Shown here piece by piece: positions 27,501 to 42,500 of a stretch of 64,000 nucleotides of DNA. A model generated the notes under the pieces. It was not told the origin of the DNA, did not search any database, and worked only from the letters and a program-made list of their open reading frames with translations. This stretch comes from Branchiostoma floridae (Eukaryota; Chordata; Leptocardii; Amphioxiformes; Branchiostomatidae), in contig NC_049979.1 of NCBI RefSeq assembly GCF_000003815.2, positions 17,727,117-17,791,116 of the forward strand, in the 5' to 3' direction. A program made the translations under genes and the position numbers. The first letter of the stretch is position 1, and each line of letters opens with the position of its first letter.

Positions 27501-30500
27501 TCTTCCTCTTCATCCTCTCCTCCTTCTGTCAATACAACATGTGTACATCCTTAATCTCTCCAAGGAGGTAGTATAGAGAGACTCTTCCAACTAACTCACA
27601 AACTTAACAAAAGAGTCTTCAACTGTCTTTAACCTGTGTAGCCATGATTTCTATTGGTAAAGATTAAAAAACCTTCGTTAGGGACTTTCACTTTCCCTTA
27701 ACACAGTTAAGCATAATGGAGCTTACAAAAAGAGATCAAATTCTGATTTCAAATTCAAATTCTAGTTGCCAAATGAATAAACTCTTTTTTTTTGTTAAAA
27801 TGGGAAGTGGATACAAAGTAATCTGCTTCTATCAAGGGAACAGAGGAATGAAAATGGATGATAATGCTATCTAACAACAGTATTAGGGAAAAGTTAGAAG
27901 GCCTAGAAATTCTTGACAACTCTATCCCTACAGTTGATGGAATTTCCCTATCCAGGCTACCTTTATAGTTTTTACTACTCTATTCTGTTGACCAGAACAA
28001 TAGGCACTGTGTTGGCCTTGGTGCTGAAATACTGTCCATTGAAAACAAGAAAGGCATTTATATATATAATTACTTGTGTTATCAAAATTTCATTACAATT
28101 TACATGACTTGAATATCAAACAGCGTGTTGGGTGAAAGATAATAAACAGGAAAAGAAAGACTTGTTGATATACTTGATATATCAATTAATCTATTTAACC
28201 TTGCACAGATAAATTATGTGTTTTGTAAGGATTTCATTAGGATAATGACAACAAAGGGCACCCCTAGGTCTTGTGCTCCAATCTAGAGACCAGCTGGAGG
28301 AACTTTGGCATTATATGATTGTGGCACAGGACTCCAAGGGCTGCATCATCGCTTTTCCCCTTTACATACCTACATCTAGGCTCTTAAGGTCTTTATGCCA
28401 GTTAATATACAAAGAAGATGTCACAGCAATATTTGTTTCAGCACTATGCAAAGGTTATTTCCAAAAGTTCATTCATTATATTGCCTGAGCAAATCTATGT
28501 CAATTTCACCAAGCAAATCTTGGCCTTTTTACATGTACTTTTCTATACTACAGCTATAGGGATATGAAAAATATTGCCTTACTGTGCATTAAGCCAACTG
28601 TATGGGAGATTTACTATCACAAATGCAGTGCTCAGGGATCCAAGTTTCCAGTTAAAAGTTACACCTCACAATGGGAATCAGCAAAAGTGTACAATTTCAT
28701 TAGCCTTAGTCACTGCTTATGGCGATGTGGTCCACAAATGGCTTTATGCTTCGAAGCCTTCTTTTTCAATTTTATTGTTCTTCATGCATCTGTATATTCA
28801 TCAAAACAACTTTTGCCCTAAGATTTCCATTGCTTCCATTGACATGAACCTAAGTAAACACTGCGCTAAATACTGGCTTGTAAAGTAGTATAACAGTGCT
28901 AGATATCAGTTTTAGATTCCAGACAAAATTGTTGGACTACAAAAACATCCTTACCTTCTCCTTCTGCCTTGACCTTGTAGGGCTCACCAAGCTCAACAAA
29001 GAAGTTCTCATCCTTCTCATATTCTTCATCATCAATGATGATGATGTCAATTTCTTTTCTGCATGGAAAACAGAAAACAATGTAAAAATAACATTTTGTG
29101 GACTGCAGAAATTGCAGCCATTTTATAAAAATTACCATAAAAAGAAACATAAGCAATTGCTTCATACATGTACCTGTCCTAAATATTGTAATGTATGGCA
29201 TGGGCATGATGACTGCATAAGGATGATCATTACTATACTTAAAAGGCATTAGATTTACCAGCCTATTAATGGTACTTTGATTGTCATACCCAGTTGCATC
29301 AAATTAGATTTCAAGGCACATAAAACTACAATGAAAATGTTAATGCATGCTTGCCAAACATCACACCCACATATATCTTATACCACCAATACCGAAACTT
29401 TTAATGCCTACTAGCTCTAGCCAGCTATGACATGGCCCACAGGGCATAGATCAATCAAATGACTCATAACAAAAGAACTATCATATCAGGTAAAAACATG
29501 ATAAGAATACTATGTGCCGAGCGTGTGCTTTGGTACATTTAAATATGTATTTGTATCTTTTTTTACCAGAGTATCTTATGAATTAAAGGTGCCGTCTTCA
29601 ACCATTATAGACAAATGATTTATGTCTTATAAGGCTTTGCTAGACCTGACATTTAAGTACCAATGCTGCAGGTGGTAGGCAAAAGCTTCACAACTCATCT
29701 CAAATGGCATCAACCCCAGCAACACTTTAGTGTCTTATTCAGTGTTAGATATTCACAACGTGCAGGAAAGCCATTACAGATTTCCAGTTGCATCCCAAAT
29801 GACAATTATGCAGGGTAGCATTAAATCTCTGCTAGCTTATATAGAGAGGTCCACAAATCGACTCTTGTCAAACCAGGGAAACACCGAGTGTCTCCTGTAG
29901 GTCATATGGGAGCATAATTCAATGTTACATTGTCTAGACATGATCAACCTGAAAAGGAGACTAAAGCAAGAACTACTATCAGAAATTAGGTTCTGGTAGA
30001 AATATAGCATAAAGAAAAACTAGAAGGGAGCGTTCTGTGCACATGCCATGATAATGACACTACTAATGCAGTGCACCAGGGCATAAAATTGAGGGAAGCT
30101 GGGAGGGTCTACCCTATGATGCCAACTGAGGCACAGCGTGACAGTATAATCTCAAGAGGCCCTGAGGGTCTTCCTGTTCATCCCTTACCCCATTTTTAAA
30201 GCAATCTTTGGCCAATTTGACCTCTCTGAGCTGATTGGTTCATCAGATCAGTAAAACCTGACCTCCTCTGTGCTGCTGCTGCAGATTTACATCCCCATTC
30301 CGTGGGTTTTGCTGTGGTGTGCAACATTTAGGTCAGAAATGCCCCAAACCCATAAATATTTGGGACCCGCATACAGGCATCATGTATGTGAAACCCATAA
30401 ATACTTACAAGCTTAGCAGGACATGGTGAGCTTCAATTGCTTCAATAACTCTTTTATAATGTTGGAATCAAGTGCATGAATAACAGTATGACAGCTCAGT

Positions 30501-33500
30501 TCCATATTCTGTTTAAATACTGTAATACTTCCATACTCTGTTTAAAAGAAGGTTCAAGATATTAAGGTTCCAATCCTCACATCAGGTTGTAGATGGATGT
30601 ACAAGCAAAACATTGAAGTTTTTTTGTGCTTACTTCATTAAGAAACTTTTAACATACTTATACTACATAATGCTGATGCAATTAAATCATTAGACGTAGC
30701 TATTCTTATTGTAGATTTTTTTTTTTACTTTCAACACAAAGGAGACTTAATGTGTTCACTGCCCAAGGATTATTAACATTCATGACACGTATTTCCCAAT
30801 CAGTTTTTTTCACAATCGATTTTGTCCAGATAGGATTTCTGCTTGCCGACTCTCTGTAGTCTGGTGGCCAATGGCTCTGCCCAGCCCCTAGGGATGGGAC
30901 CAGTGTCATGGGTGGAAGGAAGCTACATAAAACAACCCTAGATTAACCTGATGACCCCTACAAACTAGGATTGATGAACTTTGGTACAAGAGTTGAAGTA
31001 ACTATTTCATAGGTCCTTATAAATTCTAACCACAGAATCTACTGATACTGCACATTTAAGGTATGGATGACATCTTGCACTGACAGAGGTACTCAAGTAT
31101 CAAAGGCTTCTCAATGTGGTTCATGTATGTACATGTATACTGTTCAGTTCAACGCTAGCTAGAATAATCAGGAATAAGTCCATATTTTTGTCTTGTTGTC
31201 AGTAAGTTGTGTAAGCAGATACACCAGTTCTCTTGTAATGGTAGATGCAAATCGTAAAGTAGGATTAAAGAAATAGCCTTTTGCTGACCTAAGATTTGTA
31301 AGATGAAATAATTTTGTCATTAATACAGATAGCAACCAATAGAAATACTGTACAATGTATTATTGACCAATTGAGTAGATCAGTATTTGCAGAAAAAATG
31401 AAATGCTACATATTTGTTCTGATGCCTATTTAGGCAGCATGAAATAAATCTGTGACCAGGACATCCATGGTGCTGAAACAATAGCTGCTGATATGAGAAA
31501 CTTCTCCAAACAACCACTGTCATACAAAACTCATCATCTACTGTTGTACTTTCAACTTTATCATTTCACAGTGAAAAGTAGCTAAGTCACTTGGTGCAAC
31601 CGCATTATTTTTCCCATGGTATTCAAATAATTGCTGCTCATTATGCTACAGAAGTCAATAATTCTGTCTATGTGCAAATCAGAGAGATTAATGACTTATT
31701 CCTTTCCTGAATGTTGTCTTGTCTCTTTATGCATTATTTCATTTCATAGAATATATAAACTGCATTTTCTTGTACACACCAAAGGAATCTTTGTTGCCAC
31801 AATATTTTTATGCTGTTGTAGAAAATCATTCTATAGTCTTGAATGATTCAAACCTTTACTGTGTATTTTTCTACAACATAGAGGAACTGGTACCACTACA
31901 CCTGTCTATATGCATTGCTGAACTAAAACGTTTATCTAAAGAGAAGTATTATAAATAAAATGACACTGCAATTCAGTCAATGCAGTCTAATGATTTTGGA
32001 TCGGGACAGAGCTCACTGACAAAAACTGCAATGTTTTGCCCTAAAAAAGACGTTAAAGCTTATTTCTCGATCTCTATAGGTACAATTGCTCACTAAATAA
32101 CGAGTATATTCCTATATTCTAGTTTTATGGACTCTTTTCTACAATGAAATACTTTGAATTCATGAAAAAAAACAATGTTTTGTCAATTAATCACTTCCAC
32201 CTATTTCAAGTATACTGAAATCAGCAAGGTTCTACTGACAGAGCTTGTTGTATTACATAATTAGAATATGGAAAGAAATCTTAATCTAAAGTAATGAATC
32301 AGGGGATTGTATCATGGCCCTGTCCTAATTAATTAAACAAACTGTCATTCACATTTCTTCTATCAAAACAATTTGGCACATTGGTACACAGAGTGCCAAG
32401 ACAAGGAACAGGGAATTGGATTATGCTTCCATCCAGAAGAAAGGTGCTATTTTAAATGCAGCATTCATAGAACAAAAGTAATAATAAAAATGTAACTTTG
32501 TTATAGTAATGCTTGGGTAGATATTAGAATTGATTTTCTGTGCATTCCATTGATACCAATAGATTTTTGACTGGCCATGCACCTGCACCCCAGTTTGCTC
32601 CTGTCCCTCAATGAAAACATTTGAGCCTTTAAGAATTTGATCTGGTATATTGGGAATTTACAATGCCTTAAAGGCTTTATTGCTTAAGGAAGCTGTTACT
32701 GCATCACTGTAATATTTGTATAGAAGTTGAAGAGTCATAAAAAAAATTTAAGAAATATTGTATCCAAAGTCGTCTATAGGAAGAAGCAGCCCAGGTTCAG
32801 CTTTATATGTAATTTCATGGTTCATATAGTATGCATGAAGACGGCTACATGTGTGGACAGTAGGGATTGTCCCAGATGCTATCACCTTAGGTGGACAGAG
32901 TTACTATTATGTGATTTGCACATCAGAAAGTATCAGATGTTTTGCAGAGTATGTCAAAACAATCCTCCAATTATACCCTGCTGCATTTACGAAATAAAGT
33001 AGCACAGAAACACTCTCATCATTGTGTTTGAAACCTTTGTTATGAACCATATATCTAAAGGGAAGAAGAATGACATTTTTGTATCCACCCAGTTGCCTCC
33101 ACCCTCACTAGATTAGCCTTGACATGCTGAAAAAAAAATCACATGCTGAAACTAGTCACAAGTTTTCATCATCAAAGTTGTAAAGAGCACCCTGTCTAAC
33201 AATTTCTTTATGTATCAAAACAATACAGGGGGCAAGATATCAGAATTAGATCTTTAAAAAATCATTGCATGGTTAAAAACGTGTGCTGATAACACAGATT
33301 AATTCGTGACAGAAAAGAGTCGGGAATGCCCATATTATACTTTGTTGCATGGATAGCTGCAAGCTGCATGCATATGCATGCTCTCCTGTTAGACTCTTGA
33401 TATACATATGTACCATTACACTCCTAACACTATTTCCCCATGTTTTCTTCACACTGGTTGTTATTTTTCAATGTGAATATATGACATGGGCTTCTGTTAC

Positions 33501-36500
33501 TTCCTGCAGCCACCTGAACTATTAGTATTTCACCCCTACACACCACTCTTGCAGCCCAAGATATCATGGTAAATTGCATTAACACTGAATAACAAGCTTT
33601 TGACTGTGACCCTGAAGTGCATCTCATGCTCAACATCAGGCATCCCACATCACACTGTACCCACCCCTGTTACATTGCTGCTTAGATAAAGGCTTCCAAC
33701 TAGAGCAAAGACAAATCAAGGGATCGGCCTTCTTCATTAGCTAATGAGATGTGAAAGGAAACATTGGAAAATCCAACTTGATTAGCAGTCTGCTAGCCTA
33801 TTGCTTGTCTGTTCTATTGGTGAGATGAAGTAATGGGTCTCCTTCAATGATTGGAAGGTAAAAAGCATGGAGGAAGAGAATGTACAGGATTATATGACAT
33901 TTTTCCATAGTCTGAATCAATTATGGTCAATTATGTAAGCATAGTTTGTCATGGCATAATTGTACCTGTGCTTAGAGCATAGCAGTATCCATACCAGAGG
34001 CCAAAACCAAAGTTTAGAGGTGTTTTATCCACTATTTTTTGTTACAAGAAGATCTACACTTAGAAGTCATAGTTACGCTGCTAACTACCCAGATGGGGCC
34101 CCTCCAGGCTATGAAGGCAGTTTGGTGTAACAGAAGAGGGTTACAGCCTGACATACATATTATAGTGATGAAGCAGCAGCATAAAAGGTGACAGAATGGT
34201 CTGTCCTGTGATGAAGAATGTCTCCATTGCTTCACCAGAAATGGTGTCCTGCCAACACTTTGTGACATCTATGGGAGAATTTTTACTGTTATGAGGCTCA
34301 CGAAACTGTTGTAGAATATAAAAAAGTAATGTATTATAGATTGAAGAAGTCTGCATTGTGTGTCAAATGTGATTCATACACACTAGAATACAAACAAAAT
34401 CTAGAGCATGTTTGTTGTAAGCCATTATGAATTTATGACAGCATTTCCCTGCAAATGACAGTATATGAGTTTCCATACAAGTAGCAAGCATTTATGCCCA
34501 TGATTATCTTTGATTAAACTTCACCAAAATTGCTGGTATTTGCAAAGTAATAGTCTAATGATATTTGCTTTGTTCCCAATTATATTTCAAATTGATACAA
34601 ACAACAATCTTACTTATTTTCTCAACATGCAAATGTAATCATCAAAGACAATGTTTTATTTTTAGAAAAGTTACATTAATTTTGTGCACAAATGTTGGAC
34701 CCCTCATCTGTACCCCTCTGCATGTGATTACTTTCTAGATGTATCTGTCTCCGATGACATTGGCCCTTTTACTGGAGATAAAATAAAACAGCTTGATGGG
34801 ATTTGGGATTCAAAAGTTCAAGGTTTTTGAGAATGGGGTATTTTCTGCAGAATAAGCCAATAGGTCAACTGCAATTTATTTCTCGTTCATAGCCTGCCTG
34901 CAAGAAAAGAAAAATGCTGCAGGGGAAATAGCATCAGCATTCGGCAAGCTGACATTCTTGGCATGAGAAGTAGTTGCCATAGCAAATTAACTTTCTATAT
35001 AAGTGCATCAACACAGCGCTTGAGGCAGTAAAATATGATCTGATTTTATATTGATACAAAGTTGATACAAACTGTCTCTGCCTCTCTGTGCAAATTAGAA
35101 CCCAAATTGATTAGTCTAGCATACCCCAGACACTTTAACATGATTGTCCTTTGAGGTAACCAAAAATAATCTTACTTATAATAATTTTTCAAGGCTTCAT
35201 CCAATTCTTCCATGTCCAAGGATATTTTTTCCATATCTCTTCAATAATTAATACTGTCTGGTCTTTTCCTTAGCACTATTTACATGACTTTTGAAACGTG
35301 CTACCAGAACTTCCCACATTCATCTGAGGATGTATGAGCAGGCTTTCATAGATTCAGTTGATATAACTGTACCTAAGATAAAATCTACTGGTAAAGAGTC
35401 AGAGATCTGGATACAGAGAAGAAAAATATTGCCTCAGTCTACTCACAATGATCTAAAACATGGAGTATTAAGTCATTATGAGGTGAAATATCTATGATTT
35501 ATGTATGTATTCTTAAAGCCTCTTTTGATAGACTCTTGCCAGTAATAAATTTTGATCCAGGTCTGAAATGCTCAACACAGTTTATGATCTGTTACTGATA
35601 GAGCGGCCACCCCCATATTGCCATGCTTTATACTTTTGCAATCTTCAAAGTTATAAGTGCATTGTAAATTCCCAGATAAGGTACAAAATGTAGTATACCT
35701 AAAACTGCGGGGCTGTATCTACTTTTTTGGCATTTTCTGCTCCCTACATTCATACATACACTGATTCATAAACTCAATCCATTTTTTCTTGAAGTAATGG
35801 TACTTGTTCAGAGTTGTTTTTCTATATGCTGACTTCAGGTTCAGAAGTGTGCTTATGAGTAAGTCCAGTCTACACTGTATCTCAGCTTAGCATCTGTTCC
35901 ACAAAAATACTGACCATTAAAGGTTTTCCATAAATCTGTGGTGGTAACTACTAGTGCCTTTTAGCCCTGACAGGAGGATAGATGAACTTCAAGTAGTCTG
36001 GACTGTCCTATTGATGTTTCATATCCCTCCATCTATCTATTTGTTGCTTAGTACACTGTTACCTCATCACAGCAGAGCTTAGAATGAAATGGGTGTCATT
36101 ATGTGAGAGCTGTACGGAACGGGAGGAAAATAGATACAAATTATCCGTGCTTCAAAACTTTCCTTTCTCCGTTAATTTGCTTCACACCAGTGTAACTGCG
36201 GAAAAATCGATAGGCTGATATTGCGATGAACATGGCAAGATTATATGTCAGTTTGAATGCCTTCATGTGGATTCTTAAAAGCCTGCCAAGTTTAGTTTCC
36301 TTGACCATCTATACTGAAGGCTAGGATAATACATGTATGTTATCCTAGCCAGGAAGGCATACTTACTTCATACATATATTTTAATATTTTAGTGCTCTTT
36401 CAAAGGTTTAGTTAAGTTTCTTTGTGACCTACTTCTTTCTGTGACTTAGGTCCTTTCCTAAATCTGATGAATGTTTTCTCCTTTCGGTTTATTTTATTTC

Positions 36501-39500
36501 ACATTTTATAATATCTTTTTTTATCACCTATCCCACCTGACATCACTTTTACGCATGATATGTGGACAATCAGGGTTTTATAAAAATATGTGATAAAAGT
36601 GAAAAGGGGCCCTACAAGCTCCTTAACATACAGTGAAAGAAAGTAGTACACACAAATTAAGGCAAAAAGATTTGCATGCAGCTCTATTAAGATAGGTCAT
36701 TGGGTTTGCACAAGTCAGACTTTGACTATAAAGCCTGATAAAACGTATGGTTAGATGAACTTACATCTATATATCTTTTTCTTGCAAAGGCAACCCAGGG
36801 GCCAGCATTCCAACCCACTATATTTGAATAGATCCCTAAACATTAGAGATTCTGAATAGATAAAGGCAGGTGCTGTGCAATCACCTAATTATAAGTCCAT
36901 TGTTGGGGACAAAAGGTCCTGGGATACCAAGATGCCTTTTGGGCTTGTGTAGAAGATGTTGTGGTTTTCAATGCGAAGTATTGCCTCAGAGCACAATTGA
37001 CTGATAATACCTGCTGGTGCACAGCCATATATCTCCAAGAGTGTTCACAAGGCTATGTTATTGCCTAGCAATGCTAATTTTATTCTTTCTTAGGTCTTTT
37101 AAAGGATGTTGCTGTGATATGAGCAAACCTTTGGAAACATCTCCGAACAGCTACATCAACAAAGGTGGCTGTGGCAACACCACCCTGCCCAGAAAGGTAA
37201 AGCATGCCAAACCAAAATATCAGGAGGGTACCCTGACAACTGGATCAACAACAAGTGTTCCTATTGATGGTGATTTCAGCTGAGAAGACCAGTTATGCAC
37301 TATGATTTTATAATTGCTTTGACATTCCCAAGACCAGTGCACCACCCCAAGATGCAGCAAGGTTGTGAAGTTGCTACGTACATTGCCTATTTTTTACTAG
37401 AAGTGTTAAAACTTCCCCCAGGCTTTTAGAATAAGTTACCATTGAAACATGTTTAAATCCTCCTTCCCCTTGTGTAAAATGAACCTTCTCACAGCTGAGG
37501 GCTCATCTATAAATTAGATATGTATTGATTACAAAATCAATTCCAGTCAAGAGAAAGTTTATAGTCTGCAGACATGACTGGAATACTAATTATAAAATGT
37601 CCTCCATCCACACATGCACAAATCAGATATATATCATGGTTAAACAACTTTATGATCTAAATGTTGGGCTTTGTTTACAAGGCAGCGACCCAATGAATGG
37701 AAGAGAAGGACAATCACTATGGTCAAAATGTGCCACCCCAGCAGTATCAGGGTTTAAATTTATCTGGCTGAAACAGACCTGTCACTAGTGCTTGCCCTGC
37801 AGTGGACATGATGTTAAATTGGTTCTCTGAAACAGGTGCATAAACAACGTATGCAGAAAACTTACAGCTCCCTGCACATAGTGGGCTTTATATATCTAGA
37901 TGTGCAATAACTGGCATAGCTGACACACTTGATATGACCGTACCATGTGGAAGGTGTTTTAAGAGTTTCAGAATTGCAAGCATGATGAAACTAAGCCAAA
38001 CTAGTTTTGGCACATTCTCTGATCCTTGATGTTTAGTAAGGTACCGTAAAAACTTTATTTTCATATGCTTAAGTTAAACTGATTATACTCCAGACATGAT
38101 ATGATCTTTGATGAACAGTATAGGCTTACCAACCCTGTTATTAAATTTCAAACACAATTTCTCAGGAAAACACGAGACGATCAGTAAATCTGTGCCATAA
38201 CTTCTGAGCTCTGTCTTCACGCATGCTTCTGACTTTTTGGATAGTACCATGTTTTATGTATCATATTAGATTGAATTAGATTGAAATGAGAAACTGAAGC
38301 TGATATACAGCTGGTATACAAGCTATCAGCAGTTTGCTTAATACTAAAATCGCCACATAAGTAACAGGCAAGATGTAACTTGTAAGGCCACACAAAGTAA
38401 ATTACAGGCTTTAAAATACTTTTTATAGCCAGATTGCCTTGTGGGGAACCTCAGCCAATATAAAGCTAGGTCTTTAATGTCTTGAAAAGAAAGTGATTTG
38501 AAAAGGAGCTGAATTTGTATGCTTGATGGGAGAGTGTCCTGCATAAGTACTTCTAATGCAGTAATACATCTTGATATCCAACTCACATCTGTCTGTCCCA
38601 TTTTGGCTTCTCGGCTGTAAAATTCTCCCAGATCAACTTAGTGGTTGCTCTCTAGAAGGGCAATCTACTCATAGAACCCAAGTTCACTTCACAAACGTGC
38701 ATTGCTTACAGCATTTATAAGCTGCAAGAACATTAATGGCCTAATCCATGATATATTGCCGCTTCACCATGTGTATTATTCTGCGCTACCCGCTATTGAA
38801 CAGTTAGCATGGCCACAGTGAACCACAAAATCTTTTGCCAATGACAGTGAAGAATTCAGTATCCTTTCATGGTGCCCTGGGAGCATCCTTCCTTCAAGCT
38901 TTTTACATTGCAAGTGATCTGAGATGAAAACATTTTCTTACCAGTTTGTCACATACTCTTTCACCGTACAATGGTTCAAAGGCAGCATGAGATCTTGCCT
39001 GTCTTCTAACATTGAAATTAAAAGCCAATGACTAATGGACAGTTGCGATATCGGCTGTACCGACCCAACCAGCTACAATCTGTAATTCCTGAGCAGACTT
39101 ACATGGAAATATGCCAAATGAAAGGAATATTTTATTGGTCTTAGATGAAGGAGAGCATGGATCAATGAGCACCTCATCTAGCATTGTTCATGAGTTCCAT
39201 ACTGCTGACATGGCACATTAAACTTCGACAAAACTTTCTGATGCTCAAACTTGACTGTAGGTTTACAGTCACCTTTGAATCTAAGCAAGGCCTTTGATGG
39301 TTTGCATTGATTAATGGTTGAAAACGAGCTTATAGCAATGGTGATACAGGATTATGCATTATAAGTCTTTGGAAACTTCTACCCCTGCCTTGGCCTGCAG
39401 CCCAAAAACTAATTACTAATTGCCATCTGAAATAGATTCTCATGGTCATATAGCCACAACTATGCCAGACATTATAAATATTCATCACAGTGACCCTTGC

Positions 39501-42500
39501 AATGCATATCAAGAGTCACCATCTTTCTCTATTCTTCAGAACTATCTAGACATGTAGATGATAGTCATTTGTTGCATGAATGTCACATGTGAGGGTATTC
39601 TCTAATCAAGCTTATTGCACCATGATTGCTGATTGCCAATATCTGCGGCTGCCTGAGCTCATGGTTGATGATTGTGCAGCATCTCCTCAGCAGAATTATC
39701 ATATTCATTAGACTGCTTATCAAAAATGAATATCTTAAACACACCAACATTCACCTTAACCAATGATACATGATACTTGCTATTTGCAAATGCATGTTAA
39801 CTGCTAGAAGCACCCCTACAGTATAACCAGGTATTAGTATGTGTATCTTTTTTGGAAGGACAGTTGGATGTGCGGAGTGTAGTAATGCTAATGGTAATTT
39901 TAAGGATAAGATATAAGGAAATGGTGTTACAATGTATAAGGTAGACAGAGTTACATAAATCTAAAGCCGACTTATTAAAAATTAAGGAAACATTGAAGGT
40001 AATGTTGATTAGAGATTGTGTCAGACTTAAATACCAAAAACTGAAGAGTGATATGTGTGAACTTTTGTTTTGGACATATATATGTCATTGATTTATAGTT
40101 ATACTGCATACCATCATCCTAATATATAATCAACCACAAAAATTATTTCATTACTATTCCCCATTCCTTGAGGCAATGGGAATTGGAAGAAATTATAGAA
40201 TGACCTGGGCACCCTTAAAGCCAACCACATGAATGTTGATTGAGAGGGATTTATTGCCTTCCAAACTACTGTCATCCACTGTAATCCCTTGATGATTAAT
40301 ATTGCTTCCAGGTCAAGCCCAGGTTATTTCCTGTTGGTCTCCTGGGACATAGATGTAGGATCATATTAAATGGTAGAAAAGAATCAGATGTAATTATTCT
40401 TCTTTCTCACATGTGGTATTTTTATATTACAATCCAAACATGAATTGTTTTTTGTCGCATTTCCTCTTTTTCTTTTGCCAAATCTACAAATAGATTTAAC
40501 TTTTTCATTTGGGGGCAAAATGAGCTGAAATTTAGCAGGTAGGTAGAGATAGCAAATAACCCCAGACCTTTTTTTCACTTTTTGAATGTACCGGAGGCTT
40601 TAGAAATTATTGTATTCAGAGGTTTGGGTCATACTTAGACCAAATATATATATTAGGCCCCTGTCCCCAGGTATTACAACCTGATGACCTGAAATTTGGT
40701 ATAGAGGTGCATTGGACATGCCCACAGGAATCCATTAACACTTTTTGTTCAATAGATCACTTCAAAAATTAGTTATTTCAAGATTTTTGACTATAAATGT
40801 ATATTTTTGTCTCCTATGCCCTTGTATTAGAACCAAATGACCTGAAATTTGGTATGAAGGTGCGTACAGTGTGTGCCCACAGGTCTTTATTCACGCTCAT
40901 GGTGTACATCACTTAAAATTGTTAAATTTTGGATTTTTTGCCATTTTGCCTGTTTCCTGAAAAAGCCAACTGATCTGAAATTTGTTATAGGGGTAGCTTT
41001 ACCACTAGTAATGGAAAATGAGTCATATAGACCAGTTCATTTTGCATAGATAGGGGTGTTCCAGAAGAGTCCATTCTTGTATGGGGGAAACTATACTTAA
41101 AAATCCATTTTGGAGTGGGATAATGTTTTGGGATAGGTCAATTTCTGCCTAAGGTTAATATGGAACAGTACATTTTTGCGTTGGGATGGAAATGGATTGA
41201 AATACTGTAAGTTCATTTAAGCTTGTGGAGATTTAATTTCGCGGTAGCAGGAAAATGGAATTTTCGCAGTGGTTTTAATTTCGCGGTAGCACCATGCACT
41301 GTAGCCTCTTACTGTTATGGAAAAATGTTCGCTGTGGTTTTAAATTCGCGGTGAAGCGGCCGCCGCGTAAACCGCGAACATTAAACCAGCGCAGCTGCAT
41401 CTACAGTATGCTGTATTTGCTCATGAGCAATTGTCAGCCTTTCTTACCGCTCTTCTTGATTTTTCTCTTCTCTACCTTTAAACCAGTACAATAGCTGAGC
41501 TTAATTTTTTAAAATTTCGAATCCTTTAAAGTCCGGGTTGTGCCATTTTTGTGCATGAGGGCACCTGATGACCCAAATAGCAGCATCGTTTATACATTTT
41601 CAATTAACTTGCGTCATTGGAGATAACCAAAAATTTATCACATGGATTTTTTTAAATTTTCGTTTTTCGCAGTCAGGACATACTTAGCTTCTCTAACATG
41701 TAGGCTGTCATCCTGGGAAAATTTGCAGTTTCTGAGCAGCTTAGAGCAAATAAGTGTAAATACTTTTGGGGTCCATAATCAACAAACTTGCATTTCTTAA
41801 TTAACATTTCACTACGTATTCTACCCCAAATTAAGAGACAACAGACTGTAACGACAAGTGCATCAGAAAGAAGTAACGTTACATGTACATGTGAAAAATG
41901 GCTTTCCACTGTAATTATGAAGCTTTGCGTCCTACGTTTCTTGGTAGAATTGTAGCTTTTTGGCTTCAGCGTGTCCACCTACGTCAGAAATTGTAAAAAA
42001 AACTCTGGTCCAAGCCCTTTTCTACAAAACCCTTTCCAAGTTGGTTGAATTTCTATGTCAAGTTCTATTTTGAAAGAATCACTCAACCACAAGTTTTGCT
42101 ATTGGTTCTTAGTCTCCTGATACCCAACCTGTGGTTGTTGAAGGAAGAAGATTCTACCACTGCACTTGGCTAGGTTTGATGGATTGTCCGTGTTTTATTA
42201 CCGCTCCGTCCAGACTGGGGAAAGCCATGAATTTTTAAAGACATTGGATTGTTGCAAATCTCAGCAATTGCACCACACCAATTGTTACAGTGTCACTTCC
42301 ACAGGAAAGAAGAGTCCAGTGCCAAAAAGCATGTGTGTAAGCAGACAATGCCAGAACCATTCTCAATACACAAAAGCCAGATTAATTTGCTTCTCCTGCA
42401 AGCTTGTATTTCACTCATCAATATTTCACATCATGTTAAATCCAATAGTCTCCATGAAATGAAGTACCCTGTTTTTACCTCCTTGAATGAGAAGACAAAG

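Noticed and set aside
32371-32399. TTTGGCAC...GTGCCAAG inverted repeat, considered as a microRNA or NFI site
   Set aside because: The arms are too short and the loop too small for a microRNA precursor, and the spacing does not match an NFI palindrome.
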